Below are positions 19,247 to 27,820 of a stretch of DNA of 52,302 nt, piece by piece. Location of the stretch: positions 1 through 52,302 of the forward strand of contig JAIOZF010000011.1 in the NCBI GenBank assembly GCA_021740745.1, read 5' to 3'. Position numbers and translations under genes: made by a program. The notes under the pieces are model-generated. The model was given only the letters and a program-made list of their open reading frames with translations. It made no database searches and was not told where the DNA came from. The DNA is from Crocinitomicaceae bacterium. Lineage in GTDB: Bacteria; Bacteroidota; Bacteroidia; Flavobacteriales_D; Crocinitomicaceae. Each line of letters opens with the position of its first letter. Positions within the stretch are counted from its first letter, which is position 1.

Positions 19247-20491
19247 ATGAATTCATACAACTATTCAGTAGAAGAGCGATTTACGCGCTATGTTCAAATT
19301 GATACAACAGCAGATCCTAATTCAACATCCTTTCCTTCCTCAGAAAAGCAGAAAAATCTGGGAAAAGTTTTGTTTGACGAGTTAAATGCTTTGGGACTAG
19401 CAGAAGTTGAAATGGACCAATGGGGGTATGTTTTTGCAACAATTCCATCCAATTCTTCAAATCCAAATTTACCAACAATTTGTTTTTGCTCACACATGGA
19501 TACTGCTCCTGATTGCAGTGGAACCAATGTAAAACCAATCGTTCACCGAAAGTATGATGGCGCACCAATCACTTTGCCAGATGATACAACTCAGATAATC
19601 ACAGTTGAAAGACACCCCTATTTAAAGTCCAAAATTGGTGATGATATTATTACTGCAAGTGGTTTAACACTGCTTGGCGCTGATGATAAAGCTGGTGTAG
19701 CAATTATCATGGATTTCGCACAATATATCATGTCAAATCCTTCAATTCCTCACGGACCCATTCGAATTCTATTTACACCAGACGAAGAAGTTGGTCGCGG
19801 AGTTGAACAATTGGATATGGCTAAATTAAATGCTGATTATGGCTATACGCTTGATGGTGGTCCGCTTGGTGACATTGAAGATGAAACTTTTTCTGCAGAT
19901 GCTGTGAAAATTACTTTTCATGGAATCAGTGCTCATCCTGGATATGCAAAAGGGAAAATGGTCAACGCGATTAAAGTTGCGTCTGAATTGGTTGCTGCTT
20001 TGCCACGTGATAAATGGTCACCTGAGACGACTTCCGACAGAGAAGGTTTTGTGCATCCTTTAGCTATGGAGGGTGGATTAGAAAAGGCAACAGTTCAATT
20101 TATTATCCGCGATCACATCACTGAAAAACTAGTGGAATATGAAAATCGCCTGGAATCATTGGTTAAAATGATTGTGGAACAATACAATGTACCTTACGAT
20201 TTTGAGGTAACAGAGCAATATCGTAACATGAAAGAAGTACTTCGTTCTGTACCTTTTGTAACTGAATACGCTGTACAAGCAATGAAAAATGCAGGAATCA
20301 CGCCTAAGCAGTCAATCATTCGTGGTGGAACGGATGGTTCTCGACTATCGTTTATGGGATTACCTTGTCCGAATATCTTTACAGGTGAAATGGCAATTCA
20401 TTCGCGACATGAATATGTAAGTATTCAAGATATGCAAAAGGCCGTTGATACCTTGGTTGAATTAGTTCAAATATGGGAAAAGCACCAATAA
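19247..20491 (+). CDS. pepT: Peptidase T (tripeptidase, M20B family)
   Basis: PepT removes the N-terminal residue of tripeptides in the cytoplasm with a two-zinc centre. The 414-residue protein has the expected ligands and catalytic residues: CSHMDTAPD (His 83 and Asp 85), GADDKAG (bridging Asp near 146), DEEVGRG (catalytic Glu pair at about 180-181), the YTLDGG block and the C-terminal IHSRHEYVS His. The dimerisation domain with HPGYAKGKMVNA is intact. It is followed after 3 bp by holA, so the genes are probably cotranscribed. Confidence 0.95.
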   Translation: MNSYNYSVEERFTRYVQIDTTADPNSTSFPSSEKQKNLGKVLFDELNALGLAEVEMDQWGYVFATIPSNSSNPNLPTICFCSHMDTAPDCSGTNVKPIVHRKYDGAPITLPDDTTQIITVERHPYLKSKIGDDIITASGLTLLGADDKAGVAIIMDFAQYIMSNPSIPHGPIRILFTPDEEVGRGVEQLDMAKLNADYGYTLDGGPLGDIEDETFSADAVKITFHGISAHPGYAKGKMVNAIKVASELVAALPRDKWSPETTSDREGFVHPLAMEGGLEKATVQFIIRDHITEKLVEYENRLESLVKMIVEQYNVPYDFEVTEQYRNMKEVLRSVPFVTEYAVQAMKNAGITPKQSIIRGGTDGSRLSFMGLPCPNIFTGEMAIHSRHEYVSIQDMQKAVDTLVELVQIWEKHQ

Positions 20492-20494
20492 AGA

Positions 20495-21493
20495 ATGGAT
20501 TACAAACTGGTCATAAAAAATATTAAGGAGAAGAAATTCGAGAAGATCTATTTTCTTCATGGAGAAGAACCTTTTTACATTGATGAAATCACCGATGCTG
20601 TCATTAAAAATGCGTTGGATGATAGTGAACGTGATTTTAACCAGACAATTTTATATGGAAAAGATACGGAACTGCTGAATCTTATCTCTGAATTGAAGAG
20701 CTATCCAATGATGGCTGAACGAAGGTTGGTGGTTTTAAAAGAGGCCCAAGATTTCAAAGATCTTGAAAAATTAGATGCCTATCTTTCAGATCCATTGGAC
20801 ACAACAGTTTTCGTAATTGCCTATAAATATGACAACTATGATGCACGTAAAAAAGCCCTGAAAGCAGCTGCATCAAACGGACTTCTATTCAAATCCGAGA
20901 AAGTCAAAGAGTATTTACTGGGTGATTGGATTCAAACATACGTTTCATCAGTTGGATTTAAAATTACTGGTAAAGCGTGTATGCTACTCATTGAGTTTTT
21001 GGGAAATGACCTGGGAAAAATAGTCAATGAATTAGATAAATTGGCCATTTTACTGGAAAAAGGTACATCAATTAATGAAATTCATATTGAAGAAAACATC
21101 GGAATTTCCAAGGATTACAACACCTTCGAATTAACCAATGCTTTCAATAAAAGAGATGTAACCAAAGCATTCAAAATTGTCAATTATTTCAGTCATAATC
21201 CTAAAGCAGCTGATATCAATGCCGTTATTCCCTTGGTGTTTAAATATTTTGGACAATTAATGCGGATACATTTCTTACCAAACAAGTCAAAAGAAGCGGT
21301 CGCTGGAGCGTTGAAAGTTCATCCTTATGTGGCGGGTGAATTATTAAGTGCCTCTAAATTATACGACCCAAAGAAAATAGCCATTAACATTGCCATTTTG
21401 CAAGAGTTTGATTTGCGCGCCAAAGGACTTGGAAACAGTTCCTTTACCTCAGGTGAATTAATGCAAGAAATGGTTTATAGATTATTACACTGA
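20495..21493 (+). CDS. holA: DNA polymerase III subunit delta HolA
   Basis: HolA is the clamp-loader wrench subunit that opens the beta sliding clamp. The 332-residue protein has the family start (IYFLHGEEPFYIDEI, about 18-32), the LKSYPMMAERRLVVLKEAQ block, a central FLGNDLGKIVNELDKLA helix and a C-terminal collar domain with LRAKGLGN. It has no P-loop, as expected for delta. The stop overlaps the rsmE start (TGATG). Confidence 0.93.
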   Translation: MDYKLVIKNIKEKKFEKIYFLHGEEPFYIDEITDAVIKNALDDSERDFNQTILYGKDTELLNLISELKSYPMMAERRLVVLKEAQDFKDLEKLDAYLSDPLDTTVFVIAYKYDNYDARKKALKAAASNGLLFKSEKVKEYLLGDWIQTYVSSVGFKITGKACMLLIEFLGNDLGKIVNELDKLAILLEKGTSINEIHIEENIGISKDYNTFELTNAFNKRDVTKAFKIVNYFSHNPKAADINAVIPLVFKYFGQLMRIHFLPNKSKEAVAGALKVHPYVAGELLSASKLYDPKKIAINIAILQEFDLRAKGLGNSSFTSGELMQEMVYRLLH

Positions 21494-22185
21494 TGCGACT
21501 ATTTTACGATTCAACGATTACCAAAGATTTGACTGAATTTACTTTAAACGAGGAAGAATCAGGACATGCTTGCAAAGTATTGCGTTTAAAAGCAGGCGAC
21601 AAAATTGCCATTGTGAACGGAAAAGGTGATTATTTCACCACAGAAATCACTGAACCACATGCGCGCAAATGTCAAGTGAAAATTCTGAGTTGTACTTCGG
21701 AAGAGCCAAGTGAAAAAAACATCCACATTGCTATTGCTCCCACAAAAAACATGGATCGCATTGAATGGTTTGTGGAAAAAGCAACAGAACTTGGGATTAC
21801 TGAAATCACCTTACTTCTTTGCAAGAATAACGAACGAAAAGTTGTCAAAACAGATCGATTAGAGAAAATACTTGTCGCTGCAATGAAGCAATCTAAACGC
21901 TTGTATTTGCCCGTATTAAATGTGTTGACTCCTGTAAATAACTTTATTCAAAGTCACCCTAACGGACTCATAGCACACTGCTACGAAAATGAAAAGGGTA
22001 CAATTTCAAACTTGTTCAATTCGAATAAATGTGCTATATTAATCGGACCAGAAGGTGATTTTACGTTAGAAGAAGTCGAATTTGCCAACAAAAATGGCTA
22101 CCGAGCAATTGATCTAGGGAAAAATCGCTTACGAACGGAAACAGCTGGGTTATATGCGTGTATGCAAGCTTTAGTTGGGAGTTAG
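21493..22185 (+). CDS. rsmE: 16S rRNA (uracil1498-N3)-methyltransferase RsmE
   Basis: RsmE methylates U1498 of 16S rRNA using S-adenosylmethionine. The 230-residue protein has an N-terminal PUA-like domain (RLFYDSTI to about residue 70) and a C-terminal SPOUT knot domain with KNMDRIEWFVEKATELG, the MKQSKR motif, LIGPEGDFTLEE and the terminal LGKNRLRTETAGLYA. All are family signatures. Its stop codon (22183-22185) is embedded in the first GTTAGA unit of a tandem repeat, so the repeat begins at the very end of the gene. Confidence 0.96.
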   Translation: MRLFYDSTITKDLTEFTLNEEESGHACKVLRLKAGDKIAIVNGKGDYFTTEITEPHARKCQVKILSCTSEEPSEKNIHIAIAPTKNMDRIEWFVEKATELGITEITLLLCKNNERKVVKTDRLEKILVAAMKQSKRLYLPVLNVLTPVNNFIQSHPNGLIAHCYENEKGTISNLFNSNKCAILIGPEGDFTLEEVEFANKNGYRAIDLGKNRLRTETAGLYACMQALVGS

Positions 22186-22327
22186 ATGTTAGACTTAGAG
22201 GTTAGAGATAGATGTTAGACTTAGAGGTTAGAGATAGAAGTTAGACTTAGATGTTAGACATAGAGGTTAGAAGTAACGCCTACCGCGATGTGCTGAGCTT
22301 GTCGAAGTAAGTGTCCGCCGCGGCGGA
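22181..22327. repeat. 26-bp tandem repeat and GC palindrome between rsmE and the DUF4159 gene
   Basis: Three 26-bp units (22188-22213, 22214-22239, 22240-22265) plus a partial one each begin GTTAGACTTAGA. Units 1 and 2 differ at one base and unit 3 is more divergent. The array is followed by a CTGAGCTTGTCGAAG module (about 22292-22306) and a perfect 14-bp palindrome TCCGCCGCGGCGGA at 22314-22327. This is non-coding intergenic repeat DNA. Confidence 0.8.
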
Positions 22328-22358
22328 AGTATCGAGGAAGGCATTAGAAAATAAATAT

Positions 22359-23009
22359 ATGAGAGGATTAAGTTTAGTGATTTTTATGGTGGTTTTTGTG
22401 GGAGTTGGGTTCTCACAAGGGACGTATCAATTAGCGGTATTGAAATACAATGGTGGTGGTGATTATTATGCCAATCCGACGTCTTTACCAAACCTGATCA
22501 ATTTTTGCAATCAAAATTTAGGCACTGCTATTTCAAAGGAAGTTCCATATGTAGAAGCAGGTAGCAAGGACATCTTTTTGTATCCATTTGTTCACATGAC
22601 TGGTCATGGAAACGTGTTGTTTTCAGCTGCTGAGGCGGATAATTTGAGAAACTATATGACAGCAGGTGGATTTTTGCACATTGATGATAATTACGGAATG
22701 GATGAATTCATTCGCGTTGAACTGCAAAAGATTTTTCCAAATATCGCTCTAGCTGAATTACCATTTGATCATCCAATTTTCAATCAGAAATACAAATTCA
22801 ATGGTTTACCAAAGATTCATGAGCACGATGGTAAACGTCCACAAGCTTTTGGCATCATCATTGACGGGAGACTCGTGTGTTTGTATACCACTGAAACGGA
22901 TTTAGGCGATGGTTGGGAAGATGCTCAAGTGCATAATGACTCTCCTGAAAAACGCAAAGAAGCCCTTCAAATGGGAGCAAACATACTGATGTATGCCTTT
23001 ATGAATTGA
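22359..23009 (+). CDS. DUF4159 domain secreted protein
   Basis: The 216-residue protein has a signal peptide (MRGLSLVIFMVVFVGVGFSQ) and a DUF4159 domain over nearly all of the mature part. Family blocks visible are LKYNGGGDYYANPTSLPNL, PFVHMTGHGNVLFS, GGFLHIDDNYGMDEF and FDHPIFNQKYKF. The fold resembles a glutamine-amidotransferase-like domain, but no activity is established. I chose the ATG at 22359 because in-frame sequence upstream lies in repeat DNA and lacks a signal. The TonB-type gene follows after 10 bp. Confidence 0.88.
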   Translation: MRGLSLVIFMVVFVGVGFSQGTYQLAVLKYNGGGDYYANPTSLPNLINFCNQNLGTAISKEVPYVEAGSKDIFLYPFVHMTGHGNVLFSAAEADNLRNYMTAGGFLHIDDNYGMDEFIRVELQKIFPNIALAELPFDHPIFNQKYKFNGLPKIHEHDGKRPQAFGIIIDGRLVCLYTTETDLGDGWEDAQVHNDSPEKRKEALQMGANILMYAFMN

Positions 23010-23019
23010 TGCTAAGCTT

Positions 23020-23877
23020 ATGCGCATTCCTTTTCTCTTACTATTCTCACTTATTCTTTCTAGCAAGTTAGTTTCACAAGAATTAATCAAAAAAGAATTC
23101 TTTGATGCTGATTGGAATATTTCTGACAGTTCCACAGCTGTATATTATAAAGTAACAGAACGTGAGAATACGATCTCTGATCGTGGCAAAATTTCATCTT
23201 ACAATGTGAATGGAACAATTATTTCCTATGCTGAATTCGCATCACTTCATGAACAAAAACGCCATGGCATTAACAAACGATACGATGAAAATGGTGCTTT
23301 AACATCGCTTTATCATTATGAATTTGGTGAACTGAATGGATCTTTCGCACATTACCATTCGAATGGGAATATGAAAATTAAGGGAGCTTATTTTCGCAAT
23401 GAACTCATGGATTCACTTTATTCATTCTACGAATCAGGATTTTACAGACGAAAGGATCTCTATTTAAATGGTAAATTAGTTTCAGGAAACTGCTATACCG
23501 AATCACAACAAGACACTACTCATTTTGAATTTGATGTTGAGGCGACATATTATGGAGGTGCAGATTCGATGCAACGCTGGATTCAACAAAATTTGGTTTA
23601 TCCCCAAGAGGCAATTGAACTAAACGAACAAGGTCGCGTTTACGTAAGTTTCATTATTGAAAAAGATGGTTCAGTTTCTACTGTTCGCATTGAACGAGGT
23701 GTAAGTCAATCAATTGATCAAGAGGTAAAACGACTTGTTTCTGCAATGCCAAAATGGGTTCCTGGAGAATTTGATGGATACAAAACTCGCACAAAAATGC
23801 GATTACCTTTAAACTTTAATTTGGATAACGGAGTCATTAATTCTACTGAAAAGAAAAAATGGTGGCAAAAAAACTAA
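23020..23877 (+). CDS. TonB C-terminal domain protein with MORN-like repeats
   Basis: The 285-residue protein is exported (signal peptide ending near SKLVSQ). Residues about 80-150 hold three MORN-like repeats (KRYDENGALTSLYHYEFGEL, FAHYHSNGNMKIKGAY, YSFYESGFYRRKD). Residues about 185-270 form a TonB C-terminal domain (QQNLVYPQEAIELNEQGRVY, VSFIIEKDGSV, VPGEFDG). Such Bacteroidetes proteins are usually annotated as TonB-family, but there is no N-terminal membrane anchor or proline-rich linker, so an energy-transducing role is doubtful. It is probably cotranscribed with the DUF4159 gene. Its end overlaps the convergent GNAT gene by 4 bp. Confidence 0.85.
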   Translation: MRIPFLLLFSLILSSKLVSQELIKKEFFDADWNISDSSTAVYYKVTERENTISDRGKISSYNVNGTIISYAEFASLHEQKRHGINKRYDENGALTSLYHYEFGELNGSFAHYHSNGNMKIKGAYFRNELMDSLYSFYESGFYRRKDLYLNGKLVSGNCYTESQQDTTHFEFDVEATYYGGADSMQRWIQQNLVYPQEAIELNEQGRVYVSFIIEKDGSVSTVRIERGVSQSIDQEVKRLVSAMPKWVPGEFDGYKTRTKMRLPLNFNLDNGVINSTEKKKWWQKN

Positions 23878-24356
23878 AGTTCCTTTAGCATCCAGATTGA
23901 ACAAGCAAAATGTCCAGATTCCCCTAAAGGTTTTTCTAACAATGTATAACCACATCTTTCGTATAGTGAAACCGCTTTATCCAATTCTGGTAAGGTTTCT
24001 AAATACAATGATTGATACCCCATTTCTTGCGCTGCATGTGCACACTTCTCCAATAACTTAAAACCAATGTGCAAACCTCTCGCCTCTTTCTTGATGTATA
24101 ATTTTACTATTTCAGCACAATCCTTCGGTAATCCAAGTGTCGGAAAAACACCACAACCACCAATCAATTCACCATTCAATTCAGCAATAAAATAACTACT
24201 TCGTTCTTGTTTGAAAAGAGAAAACAAATCATCTGTTGTTGGATCGGTATAAACGGTCCCGGGACGTGCAACACCATATTCTTCCAATGCTGTGCGAATT
24301 ACCTTTGCAATTTGAGCATTGTCTTCTATACGAATTTCACGAAAGGATAGATTCAT
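23874..24356 (-). CDS. GNAT family N-acetyltransferase
   Basis: The 160-residue cytoplasmic protein has the GNAT fold: an IREIEDNAQIAKVIR-type start, the acetyl-CoA binding loop EARGLHIGFKLLEKC (about 93-107) and a C-terminal YERCGYTLLEKPLG. The acceptor substrate cannot be told from the sequence. It begins 6 bp after the barrel protein gene, so the two are probably cotranscribed. Confidence 0.88.
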   Translation of the reverse strand: MNLSFREIRIEDNAQIAKVIRTALEEYGVARPGTVYTDPTTDDLFSLFKQERSSYFIAELNGELIGGCGVFPTLGLPKDCAEIVKLYIKKEARGLHIGFKLLEKCAHAAQEMGYQSLYLETLPELDKAVSLYERCGYTLLEKPLGESGHFACSIWMLKEL

Positions 24357-24362
24357 TGTGAT

Positions 24363-25004
24363 TTAGCCTTTATCTTTAAAATAATAGCTAAAACCGAATC
24401 CAATGATTAGTATAGAAGTTGGTCGACTGAATTCCTTCTTATCGTAACCTCCATCAGTCTCCAATCCAAGCATATTTGGTTTAAAAGCATATCCTTGAAA
24501 AGCATATGAAATAAATAGATTGTAGGAAACCTGTTCATCCGCAACCAGCGAAAATTTAACCGTTGGTTCAATCGATATGGCACTAACCACAAAAGGATTC
24601 TGACCTAATGAGTCGTTTCTGTTCGTAATAAAATAATGTTGATTGTAGCCAATTTTCACACCCATGTCTGTTGCAAATCGATCGGTATGGAATTTTTCTC
24701 GGCCTATTTTTACAAAAACACCACCACTGTGCATTCCACCAAGTGTTTTTAACGGTACTCTGAATTGATTTACTCCAAAATAACTATAGCGAATTCCAGC
24801 GCCAAAGGACAAGGAATTTTTCAAGGTGAATTGATAATAGGGTGCAATATTGACAAGACCTTGCATATAATCTTTAAACGGCTTGTTCACCATTCCATTT
24901 GGCAATCCCAATTCAATATTAAATGTATGCTTCGGTTCAATCTGCTGCGCTGCAGTTGAAAAACCAATTAGGATTAAAAGCCAACATGAAATTAATTTAC
25001 TCAT
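24363..25004 (-). CDS. Small outer-membrane beta-barrel protein
   Basis: The 213-residue protein has a signal peptide ending in STAAQQ. The mature part has about eight to ten amphipathic beta strands ending in the aromatic FGFSYYF near the C-terminus. This fits an eight-stranded OmpA/OmpW-like barrel, with the family unresolved. It has no domain I recognise beyond the barrel. The gene precedes the GNAT gene by 6 bp and follows the MutS-like gene on the same strand after 52 bp. Confidence 0.75.
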   Translation of the reverse strand: MSKLISCWLLILIGFSTAAQQIEPKHTFNIELGLPNGMVNKPFKDYMQGLVNIAPYYQFTLKNSLSFGAGIRYSYFGVNQFRVPLKTLGGMHSGGVFVKIGREKFHTDRFATDMGVKIGYNQHYFITNRNDSLGQNPFVVSAISIEPTVKFSLVADEQVSYNLFISYAFQGYAFKPNMLGLETDGGYDKKEFSRPTSILIIGFGFSYYFKDKG

Positions 25005-25056
25005 CGTTTCAAGAACGTAAATCTATATAAAAATAGTGTATGCGCAAAAAATGAAA

Positions 25057-26841
25057 TCAGTCAACCAAACGCATTTTTTGTAAAAGGAAAGATGCATTCA
25101 TGTTTTTACAAGTTCCTTGTCGCAATAAATAATCAAAATGCAATTCGTCTTTATCAATCGTTGAATCAAAATAATAATTAGAGAATGCTTTGTTTTCATT
25201 GGCTAAATTACACAATGATAAATCGTGTGTTGCAATAATTCCGCGGGCATGGAGATTAGCTAGCTTACGCATTAAACCAGCTGAACCCAATTCTTTGTCC
25301 TTCGAATTCGTTCCTTTCAATATTTCGTCTAAAATGACAAAAATCTTTTCACCCGACTCAATTGCATCCACGATAAATCGAAGTCGCACCAATTCTGCAT
25401 AGAAATACGAACTTTCTTCTTTCAAATCATCCGTATTTCGCATGCTGGTGTATAATTTCATGCGCGGCATTGAACAGGATTTTGCCATAATTGGAAATCC
25501 AGCATTCGCTGAGATAAGTGCCCAACCAATACTTCTTAAGAACGTACTTTTACCCGCCATGTTTGGACCAGTAATAATATAGAACTGTTCATTTTTGGCA
25601 TATTTTACATCATTTAAAACGCGTTTTTCAGACGGAATAAATGGATGTCCCAATCCACTAATGTCTACTTCATCTGTTTCATTAAAGTGAGCGAAAGTCG
25701 TTTCAGGAAAATTATAATGATAAATCGCTCCTGAAATCCACACTTCCATTTCGGTCAAATGTTCCTCAACTTCAGGTAATTGTGCTTGGTATTTTTGACG
25801 CCATTCTTCCCACTGACAAATAACGCGAAAATCCCATGCAACACACATATTAAGAATAGTACCAACCAAGAGATTCATTCGATAACTCATACGTTTCTGA
25901 ATTTTCTCGAGCGCGCGCAAACTCATGATTAATTCACTCTCTGAACCAAAGTTTTTTTCTCTCAATTCAAGCATTTTAGGAGAGGAAATCTGCAATTGTT
26001 GATACTGTTCAATGCGATTAGCATACAACGCAATGGTTTTTTCGTAATCCGCCACACGATCGCACAAAGCACTTGTTTTCTTGAAATTCAGTCCAATGAA
26101 TGAAAGTTCTAGTACTACGAAAAGTCCGAAATATTGCCCAGTAAGAATATCCAAGGCATACAACGCTACTGCAGAAGTGAAAAAGATCGGCAGAAGCCAT
26201 TGTCCCCATTTAGCCACTTTAATATTTGCTGCTTCAATTTCTTTGAGTTTTGTAATCGTTTTTTCTTCCGAATCAGCGTATTGCACCATCCCTGATGCCA
26301 AAAATTGCTGACACCATTCCATCTTCGTTGAAAACTCATCAATTGCTTCATTCACCGTTTCAACATCTGAAACACCATTTAAAAGATTGTTGACCAATAA
26401 CTTCTCCCCTTTCTTACTAACTGTTCTGTTAATCAATTGAAAGATACTTTGCTGCCCAAACAAATCCATATCACTTAAAAAAGGATGTTGACCATTCTTG
26501 TAACTTGATCCATCTGGAAAAGTTGACCAATCTCCTTTCAGCACCATCAATTCATTCGTATTAATTTCCACCAATTTTTGATTCGTTAATTTCAGCAAAC
26601 GTGCATCCGTTGTTTTTGAAACTAACACTAAAAAAGCTACAATACCAACCAAACCAATGGCTCCAAACAAGATGGGATTACCAAAGGTGAAGTAAAGTCC
26701 AAGTGCAGAGCTCACGAAAACAGTCAATCGTGCAGTTCCCAAAAATATGAGACGCTTATTTGCCGCTTGCAATTGAAGTTGATAACGTTCTAATTGGGTT
26801 TGATAAAAGGAAGAATTATTCAAAACAGTTTCTAATTTCAT
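25057..26841 (-). CDS. Membrane-anchored MutS-family ATPase
   Basis: The 594-residue protein has a MutS ATPase domain with Walker A GPNMAGKST (425-433), a Walker B at FVILDEILKGTNS, the ATHD switch and a Tyr-Phe DFRVICQWEEW helix before it. The N-terminal half has hydrophobic segments at about 31-50, 55-75, 213-231 and 237-252, which suggest membrane insertion. It lacks the mismatch-recognition domain I of MutS and the Smr domain of MutS2. It is therefore a MutS-related protein of uncertain role, possibly acting on branched DNA at the membrane. It diverges from the EamA permease gene with only 32 bp between the start codons. Confidence 0.85.
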   Translation of the reverse strand: MKLETVLNNSSFYQTQLERYQLQLQAANKRLIFLGTARLTVFVSSALGLYFTFGNPILFGAIGLVGIVAFLVLVSKTTDARLLKLTNQKLVEINTNELMVLKGDWSTFPDGSSYKNGQHPFLSDMDLFGQQSIFQLINRTVSKKGEKLLVNNLLNGVSDVETVNEAIDEFSTKMEWCQQFLASGMVQYADSEEKTITKLKEIEAANIKVAKWGQWLLPIFFTSAVALYALDILTGQYFGLFVVLELSFIGLNFKKTSALCDRVADYEKTIALYANRIEQYQQLQISSPKMLELREKNFGSESELIMSLRALEKIQKRMSYRMNLLVGTILNMCVAWDFRVICQWEEWRQKYQAQLPEVEEHLTEMEVWISGAIYHYNFPETTFAHFNETDEVDISGLGHPFIPSEKRVLNDVKYAKNEQFYIITGPNMAGKSTFLRSIGWALISANAGFPIMAKSCSMPRMKLYTSMRNTDDLKEESSYFYAELVRLRFIVDAIESGEKIFVILDEILKGTNSKDKELGSAGLMRKLANLHARGIIATHDLSLCNLANENKAFSNYYFDSTIDKDELHFDYLLRQGTCKNMNASFLLQKMRLVD

Positions 26842-26850
26842 TTAGTATTA

Positions 26851-26858
26851 CAAACATA
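26851..26858 (-). promoter_or_regulatory. -7 promoter box for the MutS-like gene
   Basis: On the minus strand this reads TATGTTTG (TAnnTTTG), 9 bp upstream of the ATG at 26841. Transcription would begin at or very near the start codon. Confidence 0.55.
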
Positions 26859-26860
26859 GT

Positions 26861-26868
26861 TAACTTTG
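26861..26868 (+). promoter_or_regulatory. -7 promoter box for the EamA permease gene
   Basis: TAACTTTG matches the -7 consensus and lies just 5 bp upstream of the ATG at 26874, so the transcript is likely leaderless. It is back to back with the opposite-strand box at 26851-26858. Confidence 0.55.
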
Positions 26869-26873
26869 CCCGA

Positions 26874-27761
26874 ATGAATAAGGGTATTCTTTACATCATT
26901 GTTTCTGGACTATCCTTTTTGGTGGTAAATTTCTTTGTGAAGATTCTCGGTGCTGGACCCGAACAGGAATTATTTCCCGGAACACAAAAATATCCAGGAC
27001 ATGAACTTGTTTTGTTTCGATCCATCATTTCCTTTGCGATCAGTCTTTACATCATAAAACGCCGCAAACTTTCTGTTTTAGGAAACAATCGAAAATGGTT
27101 GTTAATTCGAGGTTTTTCGGGGATGATTGCCCTGACCATTTTCTTTTACACCATTCATCATTTGCCTCTTGCTATTGCCTCTACCGTTCAGTATTTAGCT
27201 CCCATTTTCACCGTAATCTTTGCCATGCTTATTTTGAAAGAACGCGTTGCTAAGTTACAATGGCTTTTTATTGTGATTGCATTCATTGGCGTTGCGTTGA
27301 TTGGCTTGAACAATCTATTTTCGGCGGACAACTATGTAGGCATCGATTATACCTGGTTTGGATTGGGAATAATCTCTTCTGCCTTTTCAGGAATTGCGTA
27401 TACGGCGATTATTCGATTAAAGGCGACCGATTCGCCCATCAATATCGTGCTCTATTTTCCCATGCTTTCCATTCCTATCATGTCATTTTGGTGTTTGTTT
27501 GAATTTACCTTTCCATCAGGAATTGAATGGTTATTCCTACTATTACTCGGCATTTTTACGCAAATTGCTCAAGTTTTACTCACAAAAGCCTTGCACGAAG
27601 AAAGTGCGGCGATTATTACTCCATTCCAATATTTGGGTGCAGTTTATGCAACGGTACTTGGATATTTTATTTTTGACGAGCGTCTTTCCTGGATTGTTTA
27701 TGCTGGAATAGCCTTAATTTTAACTGGAATTATTGCCAATGCATTATTGAAAAAAAGTTAA
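26874..27761 (+). CDS. EamA-family (DMT superfamily) permease
   Basis: The 295-residue inner-membrane protein has ten hydrophobic helices arranged as two EamA repeats of five, the standard drug/metabolite transporter layout. Family blocks include LVLFRSIISF, HLPLAIASTVQYLAPIFTV at the end of repeat 1 and IITPFQYLGAVYATVLGYF near the end of repeat 2. Substrate is unknown; amino acid or metabolite export is typical. I chose the ATG at 26874 because the upstream in-frame sequence is antisense to the MutS-like gene. It is divergently paired with that gene. Confidence 0.9.
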   Translation: MNKGILYIIVSGLSFLVVNFFVKILGAGPEQELFPGTQKYPGHELVLFRSIISFAISLYIIKRRKLSVLGNNRKWLLIRGFSGMIALTIFFYTIHHLPLAIASTVQYLAPIFTVIFAMLILKERVAKLQWLFIVIAFIGVALIGLNNLFSADNYVGIDYTWFGLGIISSAFSGIAYTAIIRLKATDSPINIVLYFPMLSIPIMSFWCLFEFTFPSGIEWLFLLLLGIFTQIAQVLLTKALHEESAAIITPFQYLGAVYATVLGYFIFDERLSWIVYAGIALILTGIIANALLKKS

Positions 27762-27808
27762 AAGAAAAACGCTTTTCAACTTTCACTTTTTTCACTTCGA
27801 ATTATTTG

Positions 27809-27816
27809 TATCTTTA
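27809..27816 (+). promoter_or_regulatory. -7 promoter box for the DUF58 gene
   Basis: TATCTTTA is one base off TAnnTTTG and ends 4 bp before the ATG at 27821, so the transcript would be leaderless or nearly so. Confidence 0.45.
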
Positions 27817-27820
27817 AAAC

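Noticed and set aside
22311-22358. N-terminal extension of the DUF4159 protein
   Set aside because: The extension reads through GC palindrome repeat DNA and would block the signal peptide that starts at the ATG at 22359.
26760-26873. N-terminal extension of the EamA permease
   Set aside because: The extension is antisense to the start of the MutS-like gene and spans both promoter boxes; the ATG at 26874 gives a normal first helix.
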